NCBI RefSeq assembly: GCF_016889705.1
Contig: NZ_CP069526.1
Location: 558,001-622,000, forward strand
DNA from: Amycolatopsis sp. FDAARGOS 1241
GTDB taxonomy: Bacteria > Actinomycetota > Actinomycetes > Mycobacteriales > Pseudonocardiaceae
DNA: 64,000 bases
Direction of reading: 5' to 3'
Position numbers and translations under genes: made by a program
The notes under the pieces: generated by a model
Database searches by the model: none
What the model saw: the letters and a program-made list of their open reading frames with translations, nothing else
Told to the model about the DNA's origin: nothing
Part shown: piece after piece, positions 38,314-46,109 of the stretch
Layout of the letters: each line of letters begins with the position of its first letter
How positions within the stretch are numbered: position 1 is the first letter of the stretch

Positions 38314-38405
38314 CGGGGTTCGGGAGTCCGGAGGGCGGGGTTGGTCGGAAGAAGGGAAGCGCCGCGGGGGAACGGCGCGAAGGGACCGCTAGTGCCCCGT
38401 CGGGG

Positions 38406-38816
38406 CTAGTGGAGGCGTTCGGCAGCCTCCCCTGACTCCGGCGACGGCCGCGACGCCGACTCCGGATCAAAAGTCGAACCGGAAGCCGAAGGCCGCGGCG
38501 CCCGGGCGGACGTAGCCTCCCCGGCAGCACGAGCGCCCGGCACCGAAGGCACCCGGCGGCCCGACAGGTCGGCGAGCTGGGCTTCCACGACGTCGAGGAA
38601 ATCGTCGACTTCGCGTTCGTCGTAGCCACGCTTGCCGATGAGCGGCTTGGAGAACATCACGTGGTGGACTTCCGCTGCGGTGAGGTCGTCCTCGTCGGCG
38701 ATCGTTTTCGCGATGCGCCGCACGAAATCGTCGACCTCGTGTTTCGCGTAACCACGGCGGCCGATCGGGGCGTTACCGAAGGTGACCTCGGTGAGGTCCT
38801 CGGCGGTAAACGACAT
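38406..38816 (-). CDS. Small protein with two DivIVA-type repeats
   Basis: 136 residues. Two DivIVA N-terminal-like motifs are in tandem: [20 protein letters not shown] (about 11-30) and [20 protein letters not shown] (about 53-72), each followed by a short helix ([22 protein letters not shown]). Full DivIVA/Wag31 has one such domain and a long coiled coil; here the coiled coil is absent and the C-terminal 50 residues are disordered, Ser/Ala/Pro-rich. Such proteins may modulate polar growth by binding membranes or Wag31; that is inference. Confidence 0.88.
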   Translation of the reverse strand: MSFTAEDLTEVTFGNAPIGRRGYAKHEVDDFVRRIAKTIADEDDLTAAEVHHVMFSKPLIGKRGYDEREVDDFLDVVEAQLADLSGRRVPSVPGARAAGEATSARAPRPSASGSTFDPESASRPSPESGEAAERLH

Positions 38817-38997
38817 GAAGCATTCTCCGATTCAGGGTCGGTCTGCGAACTCCCGCATCCCGTCCTAACCGGTCACCGGAGCGGCGGGAAGGCCGAGCGC
38901 GCCGGGACGACTCGATCAGGCCCCCATGAGTCGCCCATCGAGTGAGGGAAAACTACGGACCGCAACGCAAAATCACTCATAGAGAGCAACCGGGTGC

Positions 38998-39591
38998 TCA
39001 GCCCGCGTGGAACTCGTTCTGCGCCGCCGTCAGCCCCTTCGCGACGAGCGCCTCGACCGCGTCCGCGGCGGTCGACACCTCGAACGGGAGCTCCTTGCGC
39101 TCGACCGTCGAGAAGTCCTTCAGCACGAAGTCGGCCGGGTCCTGGCGCCCCGGCGGGCGGCCGATGCCGACGCGCACGCGGTAGTAGTCACGCGTGCCCA
39201 GCGACTTCGTGATGGACCGGAGGCCGTTGTGGCCGTTGTCGCCGCCGCCGAGCTTCAGCTTCAGCCCGCCGAACGGCACGTCGAGCTCGTCGTGCACCAC
39301 CACGATCCCCGACGGCTGGATCTTGAAGAACCGGGCGGCGCCCACCACGGGCCCGCCGGAGAGGTTCATGAACGACCGCGGCTTCACCAGCACCACACGC
39401 TGTCCAGCGAGCCGGCCTTCGAGCACCTCGCCCCCGGTTTTGTGCGCCTTGAACTTGCCGCCGATCCGGCCGGCGAGCTCGTCCAGCACCATGAAACCGA
39501 CGTTGTGCCGGTTGCCGGCGTACTGGGGCCCGGGATTGCCGAGGCCGGCGAGCAGGATCAGCTCGCCGGCCCCGGGCAGGTCTTCACTCAC
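38998..39591 (-). CDS. pth: Peptidyl-tRNA hydrolase
   Basis: 197 residues. Conserved Pth motifs: [20 protein letters not shown] with the catalytic-site Asn and His, [27 protein letters not shown] and [13 protein letters not shown]. It releases tRNA from peptidyl-tRNA dropped by ribosomes. It follows rplY by 9 bp on the same strand, the standard rplY-pth pair, and must share its promoter. Confidence 0.96.
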   Translation of the reverse strand: MSEDLPGAGELILLAGLGNPGPQYAGNRHNVGFMVLDELAGRIGGKFKAHKTGGEVLEGRLAGQRVVLVKPRSFMNLSGGPVVGAARFFKIQPSGIVVVHDELDVPFGGLKLKLGGGDNGHNGLRSITKSLGTRDYYRVRVGIGRPPGRQDPADFVLKDFSTVERKELPFEVSTAADAVEALVAKGLTAAQNEFHAG

Positions 39592-39600
39592 GAGGTGAGT

Positions 39601-40206
39601 TTATTCGGCTTCCTCGGCCGGAGCCTCGGCGGCTTCGGCGGTCTCCTCCTCGGAGACCTCCTCACGCTGCGGCTCGGTGACGGCCACGACCAGCGCCTCG
39701 CCGTCGGTGACCAGCTCCGCGCCGCGCGGCAGCGTGATCTGGGAGGCGGTGATCTGGGTGCCGACCTCGCGGCCCTCGACCGAAACCTCGACCTGGTCCG
39801 GGATGTGCAGCGCCTCGACCTCGACCTGGATGGCGTCGAGGTCCTGGTTCACCAGGGTGCCCGGGGCGGCGGTGCCGGTGACGACGACCGGCACGTCGAC
39901 GGTGACCTTCTCGCCGCGGCGCACGACCAGCAGGTCGACGTGCTCGATGTAGTTCTTCAGCGGGTGCACGACGATGGTCTTCGTCAGCGCCAGCTCGCTG
40001 GAGCCCTCCAGGTCGAGGGTGATGACGGCGTTCGAGCCGTTCTCACGCACGACGCGGGCGAACTCGATGGCCGGCAGCGCGAAGTGCCGCGGGTCCGAGC
40101 CGTGCCCGTAGAGGACCGCGGGGATCTTGCCGGCGCGACGGGTGCGCCGCGCGGCGCCCTTGCCGAACTCGGTGCGCGGTTCGACGGTAAGACGTACCTC
40201 GGACAC
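39601..40206 (-). CDS. rplY: 50S ribosomal protein L25/general stress protein Ctc
   Basis: 201 residues from GTG 40206, preceded by AAGGAG. The L25 domain ([40 protein letters not shown]) is followed by the TL5/Ctc C-terminal beta domain and a glutamate/alanine-rich acidic tail ([20 protein letters not shown]). It binds 5S rRNA. In M. tuberculosis rplY lies close to prs; here about 4.9 kb separates them. Confidence 0.95.
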   Translation of the reverse strand: MSEVRLTVEPRTEFGKGAARRTRRAGKIPAVLYGHGSDPRHFALPAIEFARVVRENGSNAVITLDLEGSSELALTKTIVVHPLKNYIEHVDLLVVRRGEKVTVDVPVVVTGTAAPGTLVNQDLDAIQVEVEALHIPDQVEVSVEGREVGTQITASQITLPRGAELVTDGEALVVAVTEPQREEVSEEETAEAAEAPAEEAE

Positions 40207-40557
40207 GGTGTAGCACTCCTTCAAATCACAAATCGGTGCAGCAGGTGGCGGCGGGGATCGTCGATCTCTGCTTCATGGCGGTGTACTTCAAAATCGGCTG
40301 CGTACGGCGGCGAGTTTCCGGGCGTGAACGCTCCACGGGGCTTCTCGAGCCGCCGCGTCGATCACGCTGGGCACCCCAGGGTGCACCCGCCTCGCCGAGA
40401 CAACTCGAGAAGTGTAAACCCTCGTCTCACAAGGAGCTTGCGGCGGGTGGCCCCGCACGACTAAACCTTGGTCCTGCCGCCGGGTGACGACACAATTCCG
40501 GTGGCGCAGGCGCGTGCCGCGGGCATGGGATGATCCCCGCGGAAAAGAGGGGCGAGA
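40207..40557. other. Divergent intergenic region, rplY and lipoprotein genes
   Basis: 351 bp without a coding frame. It must contain the rplY-pth promoter; a minus-strand TACACT about 40413-40418 is a possible -10 but no -35 is evident. No riboswitch or palindrome was recognised. Confidence 0.4.
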
Positions 40558-41685
40558 ATGCGGGCTCGATGGACCGCCGCGGCGGTCGTGCTGCTTTGTG
40601 GGGTCCTTGCGGGCTGCCAGGTCGCTGTCCGGGGGTCGGCGGGCGTTTCGGCCGCTGACCAGCAGAAAGCCGACCGGCTGGGTGAGCAGCGAGACGCCGT
40701 GCTCGGCGCGTTGGGGGCGCTGGGTCAGGCGCCCGCGCTGGAGTTCGACACCACGGTGAAGGACGCGTCGGGCAAGCCGGTCGGTCTCGGCTACCGCATC
40801 ACGCGCGACGGCGACGGGTTCGGCGCGCTGCCGTTCGAGGGTCACGTCGTGCAGATCGCCGAGCCCGCGGGTGATCTCTACCTCTCCGCCGACGCCGACT
40901 ACTGGAAGTCCCACGGCCTCGAAGAGGACAGCACGCAGTTCGGCGCCGGCTGGGTGCACACCGTCGGCACGGAGCTGCCGATGGACCCCGCCACGCGGCT
41001 CGCCCCGGACCCGCTCGCGGCCGGGCTGCGCAAATCGTTGTCGAGTCTCAACCAGACAGCCGACCCGGTGAAGCGCAAGCTCGACGACGGCACGGAGGTC
41101 TACCAGCTCGGCGGCGGCCTCGGCGAGCTGCAGGTGACGACTGCGCGGCCCTATCGCGTGGTCGCGTTCGCACCGGCGCTGCTCGACCCGCTGGCCGGCG
41201 CGAAGCTCGGCACCGGCTTCCAGGTGAAGGCGCTGACCGGCGATGCGCTCAAGAAGTTCCACACCGACTTCGACGCCACCGTCGGCGGGCTCGGGCAGCC
41301 GTTCGACGGGCTCGCGCAGTCGAGCGTGGTGGTGACCAACGACCGCCTCGACTGCAAGGACTTCGTCGGCTCCTGCACCGCCACGGTCGACGTCACGAAC
41401 AGCGTCGTCGGCAACGGCCCGGGTGCCGCGCCGACCGTCCACATCACGCTGACCATCGACATCAGCGCCGACGCACTGGGCTCCAAGACCTGCTCCAGCC
41501 AGGGCGACGCCGCCGCCGACGCGACGATCACCATGTCGTGCTCCGTGAAGTTCACCCTCCCCAACCGCACGGCGAGCTACCAGGTCCTGGCCAAGCCGAC
41601 GGCTGTGGGCGAGGTGCACGTCCCCGTGGACGTGAACGCGCTGAAGGCGAAGCTCACGCAGTCGTTCGCCGCACTGGGTGGCTGA
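40558..41685 (+). CDS. Secreted lipoprotein of unknown function
   Basis: 375 residues with a lipoprotein signal: MRARWTAAAVVLLCGVLAGC, lipobox LAGC, so Cys20 is the lipidated residue. After a linker with VSAADQQKADRLGEQRDAVL, the chain shows weak LppX/LprG-like features (LYLSADADYWKS, then DPLAAGLRKSL), found in lipid-carrying or substrate-binding lipoproteins, but identity is low. Four cysteines near 270-330 (DCKDFVGSC, KTCSSQGD, MSCSV) may form two disulfides. It is divergent from rplY; no partner gene is adjacent. Confidence 0.85.
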   Translation: MRARWTAAAVVLLCGVLAGCQVAVRGSAGVSAADQQKADRLGEQRDAVLGALGALGQAPALEFDTTVKDASGKPVGLGYRITRDGDGFGALPFEGHVVQIAEPAGDLYLSADADYWKSHGLEEDSTQFGAGWVHTVGTELPMDPATRLAPDPLAAGLRKSLSSLNQTADPVKRKLDDGTEVYQLGGGLGELQVTTARPYRVVAFAPALLDPLAGAKLGTGFQVKALTGDALKKFHTDFDATVGGLGQPFDGLAQSSVVVTNDRLDCKDFVGSCTATVDVTNSVVGNGPGAAPTVHITLTIDISADALGSKTCSSQGDAAADATITMSCSVKFTLPNRTASYQVLAKPTAVGEVHVPVDVNALKAKLTQSFAALGG

Positions 41686-41718
41686 CCTGCACGCCTACCC
41701 GGCGGTGCGTTGGTTTCG

Positions 41719-41772
41719 TTGAAGTAGCGGATCTTCCGGCTCTACCCTCGCCCTCGTTGAGAGTTCAACGAG
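41719..41772 (+). promoter_or_regulatory. Promoter with operator before NmrA-like gene
   Basis: -35 TTGAAG (41719-41724), 18-bp spacer, -10 TACCCT (41743-41748). An inverted repeat CTCGTTGA-GAGT-TCAACGAG (41753-41772) lies over the expected start of transcription, and a further half-site TCGTTGAA overlaps the -35. The regulator is not adjacent; HxlR- or MarR-type control is a guess. Confidence 0.65.
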
Positions 41773-41785
41773 AGGGATCGGAGAA

Positions 41786-42430
41786 ATGGGCAAGCTGGTG
41801 GTGTTCGGCGCGACGGGTTACGCCGGCGGCCGGATCACGGAGGAGGCGCTGCGGCGCGGCCACACCGTCACGGGCGTGGCGCGGAAGGCGGACGGGCTGC
41901 CGGCCGAGGTCGAGGTGCGGGCGGGTTCGATGCACGACGCCGGGTTCGTGGCCGACGTGACCCGGGGCGCGGACGTGATCGTGGTGGCGACGCCCGGGCG
42001 GGCGAACGAGGAGGGCAAGAGCCTGCTGGACGCGCTCCCCACCCTCGTCGACGCGGCCAGGGCGGCCGGGGCGCGGCTGTCGTTCGTGGGCGGGGCCGGG
42101 TCGCTTCGGGTGGCCGAGGGCGGCCCTCGGCTGATCGACACGCCGGAGTTCCCCGAGGAGTACAAGCCGGAGGCCGGCAGCCACGCCGAGGTGCTGGCGG
42201 CTCTCGAGCGGCTGCCCGCCGACGTCGACTGGTTCTACGTGAGCCCGGCCGCCGAGTTCGGCGCGTGGAACGCGGGGGAGCGCACCGGGAAGTTCCGCGT
42301 GGGCGGCGACGTCCTGCTGGCGGGCGAGGACGGCCGCTCACACATCAGCGGTGCCGACCTCGCGATCGCCTACCTCGACGAGATCGACGAGCCGCGCCAC
42401 AGCCGGCGCCGGTTCACGGTCGCGTACTGA
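41786..42430 (+). CDS. NmrA-like NAD(P)-binding oxidoreductase
   Basis: 214 residues, preceded by a GAGAGGGATCGGAGAA ribosome-binding region. N-terminal Rossmann motif LVVFGATGYAGGRITEEAL; AGARLSFVGGAGSLRVAEGG and DWFYVSPAAEFGAWNAGERT match the family of small NAD(P)H-binding proteins (YwnB, BVR-B-like). The YxxxK pair is absent. These proteins often reduce quinones or flavins or sense the NAD(P)H ratio, and are typically induced by redox or electrophile stress via HxlR regulators. The promoter carries an inverted-repeat operator. Confidence 0.85.
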   Translation: MGKLVVFGATGYAGGRITEEALRRGHTVTGVARKADGLPAEVEVRAGSMHDAGFVADVTRGADVIVVATPGRANEEGKSLLDALPTLVDAARAAGARLSFVGGAGSLRVAEGGPRLIDTPEFPEEYKPEAGSHAEVLAALERLPADVDWFYVSPAAEFGAWNAGERTGKFRVGGDVLLAGEDGRSHISGADLAIAYLDEIDEPRHSRRRFTVAY

Positions 42431-42437
42431 GGAAGCA

Positions 42438-42462
42438 GGGGCCCCTCCGGCTGAGGGGCCCC
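42438..42462. terminator. Bidirectional terminator, NmrA-like and lipase genes
   Basis: Perfect 10-bp stem GGGGCCCCTC / GAGGGGCCCC with a 5-nt loop between stop codons at 42430 and 42471. Confidence 0.85.
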
Positions 42463-42470
42463 AGCCCGGC

Positions 42471-43337
42471 TCAGCCCGGCGAACCGGCCGTGCAGAAGAA
42501 CTTCGTGGCGTGCGCCGGGTCGAGGGCGTTGGTCACGAGGTTCCAGACGTTCAGGTCGTAGGCCTCCCCGATGTGCCCGACGGGGTCGAACGGGCACGTG
42601 TCCTGGACGTACTCGTTCACCACCCCCGGCTCGCGCACGAACGCCGTGTGGGTCGGCGTCACGAGTTCGTCGAAGCGCGACGTGATCACGGTGTAGCGCA
42701 CGCCCGCCTGCGCGATGGGACCGCTCGTGAGCGTCTGGACGGCCGAGCCGTCGGTGATGAGGTCGTCGCACGCGGGGCAGCCGAGTGTCTGCAGCGCCTT
42801 GCCGACGGCGTCGCGCCCGCCCTGGCCGAGCAGGTACGCGAGCTTTGTCAGACCGGCGAACGTGGTGCCGTGCGTCGGCGGCGCGATGGCGACGACGGCG
42901 CCGATGTCGTCGGCGATCCCCTGCGTCTTCGTGACGTACAGGGACTGGAAGCCGCCCTCGGAGTGGCCGACGAGGTCCACTTGGGACGCTCCGGTCTCCG
43001 TGAGCACCTGCCCGATGAACTGCTTGATCTCACCGGCGGAGTCGGCGATGGGCCGCAGGCCGCCGACGACCGGGAACTCCGGGTACGCGCCGTAGGTCGA
43101 GCTGAACGTGCAGTAGCCCTTGGCCGCGACCGCGGACTGCAGGAAGTTCAGGTCTTCGTAGGAGGTCGCGCCGAGGCCGTGGAGGAAGACCACCGGCCGC
43201 GGGTGCGCGGCGCTCGGGCGGCACGACGGGTCGTTGTTCCCACCGCCCGCGGCTTGGGCGGGCGCCGCCGTGAACGCGGCCATGGCGAACGCCGCGACGG
43301 CCAGCACGGCCGCTTTCGTCCGCAATCGTGTCCTCAT
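42471..43337 (-). CDS. Secreted lipase/esterase (lipase class 2-like)
   Basis: 288 residues from ATG 43337 with GAAGGA upstream. Signal peptide MRTRLRTKAAVLAVAAFAMA with cleavage about AQA-AG. Alpha/beta hydrolase features: PVVFLHGLGATSYEDLNFLQ oxyanion region, LVGHSEGGFQSLY with the nucleophilic Ser, DELVTPTHT acid and a late His (VGHIGEAYD). Four cysteines (SCRP, GYC, CPAC, CPF) suggest disulfides in the mature protein. It hydrolyses triglycerides or esters outside the cell. Divergent from a TetR gene with a double operator between them. Confidence 0.88.
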   Translation of the reverse strand: MRTRLRTKAAVLAVAAFAMAAFTAAPAQAAGGGNNDPSCRPSAAHPRPVVFLHGLGATSYEDLNFLQSAVAAKGYCTFSSTYGAYPEFPVVGGLRPIADSAGEIKQFIGQVLTETGASQVDLVGHSEGGFQSLYVTKTQGIADDIGAVVAIAPPTHGTTFAGLTKLAYLLGQGGRDAVGKALQTLGCPACDDLITDGSAVQTLTSGPIAQAGVRYTVITSRFDELVTPTHTAFVREPGVVNEYVQDTCPFDPVGHIGEAYDLNVWNLVTNALDPAHATKFFCTAGSPG

Positions 43338-43435
43338 GCGAGAGGTCCTTCCTCGGCGTCGTTGCCGACGGTCGACGGGGGTGGGAGAAGATCGGTCGCG
43401 CGAAGAGTAGCGCCGGCCGGCCCGGCGCGCATGGG

Positions 43436-43446
43436 TCCACAGTGGA
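43436..43446. repeat. TCCACAGTGGA, copy 6
   Basis: In the lipase/TetR divergent region, 99 bp upstream of the lipase start. Confidence 0.7.
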
Positions 43447-43464
43447 CTCAGTGCGCCGGCCGTC

Positions 43465-43506
43465 TTGACATCGAATACCACACGGTATTGGATACCTGAA
43501 GGTATT
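43465..43506. promoter_or_regulatory. TetR promoter with twin operators
   Basis: TTGACA (43465-43470) is a consensus -35. It is followed by AATACC-ACAC-GGTATT (43474-43489) and ATACC-TGAA-GGTAT (43492-43505), centres 17 bp apart, covering the spacer and -10. The adjacent TetR protein is the likely binder. Confidence 0.75.
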
Positions 43507-43556
43507 GAGTTTTTGGTGGCGTAAGTCAAGCACCTGACCAGGGGGGATTCGCGAGG

Positions 43557-44207
43557 ATGCGCACGCGGCCGACCCGCGCCGAAACACGCCGTCGAGTCCT
43601 CGACGCGGCGTTCGAGGTGTTCGGCGAGAAGGGCATCACGGCCACGAAGCTCACGGAGGTCGCGGCCGCCGCGGGCCTCACCAAGGGTGCGGTCTACTCC
43701 AATTTCGCGTCGAAGGACGAACTGGTGCTGGCGCTCATGGAGGAGCACGCCGTGCACCGGCTGGAGGCCAGTCTGGTGGGCTTCGCGGCGGCCGGCGACG
43801 GCGCCACCGCTCTGGCCGAGGTCGCCGCTGTGCTGATGCACGAGATGCGCGCGGACGCCGTCTGGCACCGCCTGCTCGCCGAGTTCTTCGCCATGGCCCA
43901 CCACGACGCCGACCGCCGCGCCGCCCTGCGCGAGCGCCGCCGCGCCGTCCGGCAGACCATCGCCGCGGCTCTCGACCGGCTCGCCGCCGGCTTCGAGGTG
44001 ACACTGCCGCTGCCGTCCGGCGAACTCGCCGTGGTCCTGCTGGCGCTGAGCAACGGCCTCGCCGTCGAAGCCGACATCGACGAGGAGGCCGTCCCGGAAG
44101 GCCTGCTCGGCCGTGTGCTCACGCTGATCGCCGGCGAGGCTGTGGCAAAGGTGCGTTCAGCCGCGGAAAGCGTTGCCGCACAAGGCGATCAGCGACCCCG
44201 AAGCTGA
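43557..44207 (+). CDS. TetR-family regulator beside lipase
   Basis: 216 residues. Helix-turn-helix KLTEVAAAAGLTKGAVYSNF at about 31-50, with the YSNFASKDEL ending common in actinobacterial TetR proteins. The C-terminal region resembles the TetR_C_6 ligand fold; the ligand is unknown. Its promoter has twin palindromes, so it probably autoregulates and may control the divergent lipase. The 3' end overlaps the convergent LLM gene by 19 bp. Confidence 0.9.
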   Translation: MRTRPTRAETRRRVLDAAFEVFGEKGITATKLTEVAAAAGLTKGAVYSNFASKDELVLALMEEHAVHRLEASLVGFAAAGDGATALAEVAAVLMHEMRADAVWHRLLAEFFAMAHHDADRRAALRERRRAVRQTIAAALDRLAAGFEVTLPLPSGELAVVLLALSNGLAVEADIDEEAVPEGLLGRVLTLIAGEAVAKVRSAAESVAAQGDQRPRS

Positions 44208-45040
44208 GCGACGACGGGCGCGAGCTCCTCCATCATCGAGTCGAACACCGTGAGGTAGGAAAAGCCCCAGCGTTCCCGGCGTTTCACGAGCTGCTCGACG
44301 ATCTCCTCCACGGTGCCGAACAGCAGCTGCGGCGTTTCGAGCAGCTCCTCGACGCCCGGTTCCGGCTCCGTCAGCGATCGCCACTCCTCGGCCGCGGCCC
44401 GGCGGTCGGTGGTCACGACCACGCGCTGCACCAGCAGGTTGTATTCGACGTCCCGATCGCCGGCGAGCGTCCGGAAGTACGCGACGCGCTCGTCCATCGC
44501 CGGAGCCGGATCCAGCACGAACGTGCCCGGTGGTTTGCCCGGCGCCTGCCGCAGCCCGGCGAACCCCACGACGTCGGCCTCGGCCGCCGCCAGTGCGAGC
44601 ACCCCGTCGCTGTTGCCCGCGATCAGCAGCCGCGGCACAGTCCCGAGCCGCGAGCGCAGCTCGGCCAAGCCGTCGCGCAAGTACGCGATCCGGTCCGCGG
44701 CGTTGCGCCACGGCAGCCGCGCTTCGTCGAATTCGGCCTTCATGTGCCCGGATCCCAGTCCTAGCTCGAGCCGGCCGTTCGTCAGCACGTGGGTGCTCTC
44801 CACGTCCCGCGCGAACAACGCGACGTTGTAGAACGGCAGGTTCGACACGAGCGTCCCCACCAGTGGCCGCGACGTCACCGAAGCCGCGGCCACGAGCGCC
44901 GGGAACGGCGCCGGCCGCCCTGCCCCCAGGTGGTCGGGCACGCTGATCGCGTCGTAGCCGAGCTCCTCGGCTCGCCGGCACTGATCGGCGAACGACGACG
45001 TCACGGACCGCAGGCTGACACCGAATTTGAACTTCCCCAT
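44189..45040 (-). CDS. LLM-class F420-dependent oxidoreductase
   Basis: 283 residues; the ATG at 45040 lies 6 nt after TAGCTT. Bacterial luciferase-like fold: MGKFKFGVSLRSVTSSFADQ, LGYDAISVPDHLGAG, TNGRLELGLGSGHMKAEFDE and a C-terminal YLTVFDSMMEELAPVVAQLR. It belongs to the TIGR03621 subgroup of probable F420-dependent enzymes. Hydride transfer from reduced F420 to an unknown substrate is expected. It follows prs on the same strand but is isolated from it by a strong terminator. Confidence 0.88.
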   Translation of the reverse strand: MGKFKFGVSLRSVTSSFADQCRRAEELGYDAISVPDHLGAGRPAPFPALVAAASVTSRPLVGTLVSNLPFYNVALFARDVESTHVLTNGRLELGLGSGHMKAEFDEARLPWRNAADRIAYLRDGLAELRSRLGTVPRLLIAGNSDGVLALAAAEADVVGFAGLRQAPGKPPGTFVLDPAPAMDERVAYFRTLAGDRDVEYNLLVQRVVVTTDRRAAAEEWRSLTEPEPGVEELLETPQLLFGTVEEIVEQLVKRRERWGFSYLTVFDSMMEELAPVVAQLRGR

Positions 45041-45046
45041 GCGGCG

Positions 45047-45052
45047 AAGCTA
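45047..45052 (-). promoter_or_regulatory. -10 hexamer TAGCTT of LLM gene
   Basis: 6 nt before the ATG at 45040; it lies 30 bp downstream of the prs terminator. Confidence 0.45.
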
Positions 45053-45080
45053 GCCGCACCACCACGACCCGCACACACGC

Positions 45081-45118
45081 TTTCGCCGTCGGCGGACCGG
45101 AATCCGCCGACGGCGAAA
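45081..45118 (-). terminator. prs terminator
   Basis: Perfect 16-bp stem TTTCGCCGTCGGCGGA / TCCGCCGACGGCGAAA, 6-nt loop, 10 nt past the prs stop. Confidence 0.92.
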
Positions 45119-45128
45119 CGGGGAGAAC

Positions 45129-46109
45129 TCAGGCCGCGCCGTCGAACAGCGACGTCACCGAACCGTCTTCGAACACCTGCTGGATGGCCTCGGCCAGCAT
45201 CGGTGCGATCGAGAGCACCGTCAGCCCCGGGAAGCGCTTCTCCTCCGGGATCGGCAGGGAGTTGGTGACGATGACCTCACGCGCCTTGCACTGCGAAAGC
45301 CGCTCGGTCGCCGGGTCGGACAGGATGCCGTGCGTGGTCGCGATGACGACGTCGGCCGCGCCCTCGTCGATCAGCGCCTCGGTGGCCTTCACGATCGTGC
45401 CGCCGGTGTCGATCATGTCGTCGATCAGCACGCACAGCTTGCCCTCGACCTTGCCGACCACGCGGTTGGCCACGGCCTGGTTCGGCTTGTCCGGGTCGCG
45501 CGTCTTGTGGATGAACGCGATCGGCCGGTCACCCAGCTGCTGCGCCCACTTCTCCGCCAGCCGAACTCGGCCCGAGTCGGGCGAAACGACCGTGATGTCC
45601 GCGTCGCCGTAGGTGGCCTTGATGTGGTCGGCCAGCACGGACTGCGCCATCAGGTGGTCGACCGGGCCGTCGAAGAAGCCCTGGATCTGCGCGGTGTGCA
45701 GGTCGACGGTCATGATCCGGTCCGCGCCCGCGGTCTTGAACAGGTCCGCGATGAGCCGCGCCGAGATCGGCTCGCGGCCCTTGTGCTTCTTGTCCTGCCG
45801 CGCGTACGGGTAGAAGGGCATGACGACGGTGATCCGCTTCGCGCTCGCGCGCTTGAGGGCGTCCACCATGATCAGCTGTTCCATCACGTACTCGTTGATG
45901 GGCGTGGTGTGCGCCTGGATCACGAAGGCGTCGGTGCCGCGCACGGACTCCTCGAACCGCACGAACAGCTCGCCGTTGGCGAACGTGTGCGCGGTCTGCG
46001 GGGTGATCGTCACGTTGAGGTGCTTGGCGACCTCTTCCGCGAGCTCCTGGTGCGCACGGCCGGAGAAGAGCATCAGATTCTTCTTCGGCGTACCTGACTT
46101 CGGACTCAT
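45129..46109 (-). CDS. prs: Ribose-phosphate pyrophosphokinase
   Basis: 326 residues. PRPP synthetase motifs: FVIQAHTTPINEYVMEQLIM, the ATP-flexible loop KRITVVMPFYPYARQDKKHK, VDLHTAQIQGFFDGPVDHL and the PRPP-binding VLIDDMIDTGGTIVKATEAL. It makes PRPP from ribose-5-phosphate and ATP for nucleotides, His, Trp and arabinogalactan precursors. The ATG overlaps the glmU stop by four bases (ATGA), giving the conserved glmU-prs operon. Confidence 0.97.
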   Translation of the reverse strand: MSPKSGTPKKNLMLFSGRAHQELAEEVAKHLNVTITPQTAHTFANGELFVRFEESVRGTDAFVIQAHTTPINEYVMEQLIMVDALKRASAKRITVVMPFYPYARQDKKHKGREPISARLIADLFKTAGADRIMTVDLHTAQIQGFFDGPVDHLMAQSVLADHIKATYGDADITVVSPDSGRVRLAEKWAQQLGDRPIAFIHKTRDPDKPNQAVANRVVGKVEGKLCVLIDDMIDTGGTIVKATEALIDEGAADVVIATTHGILSDPATERLSQCKAREVIVTNSLPIPEEKRFPGLTVLSIAPMLAEAIQQVFEDGSVTSLFDGAA

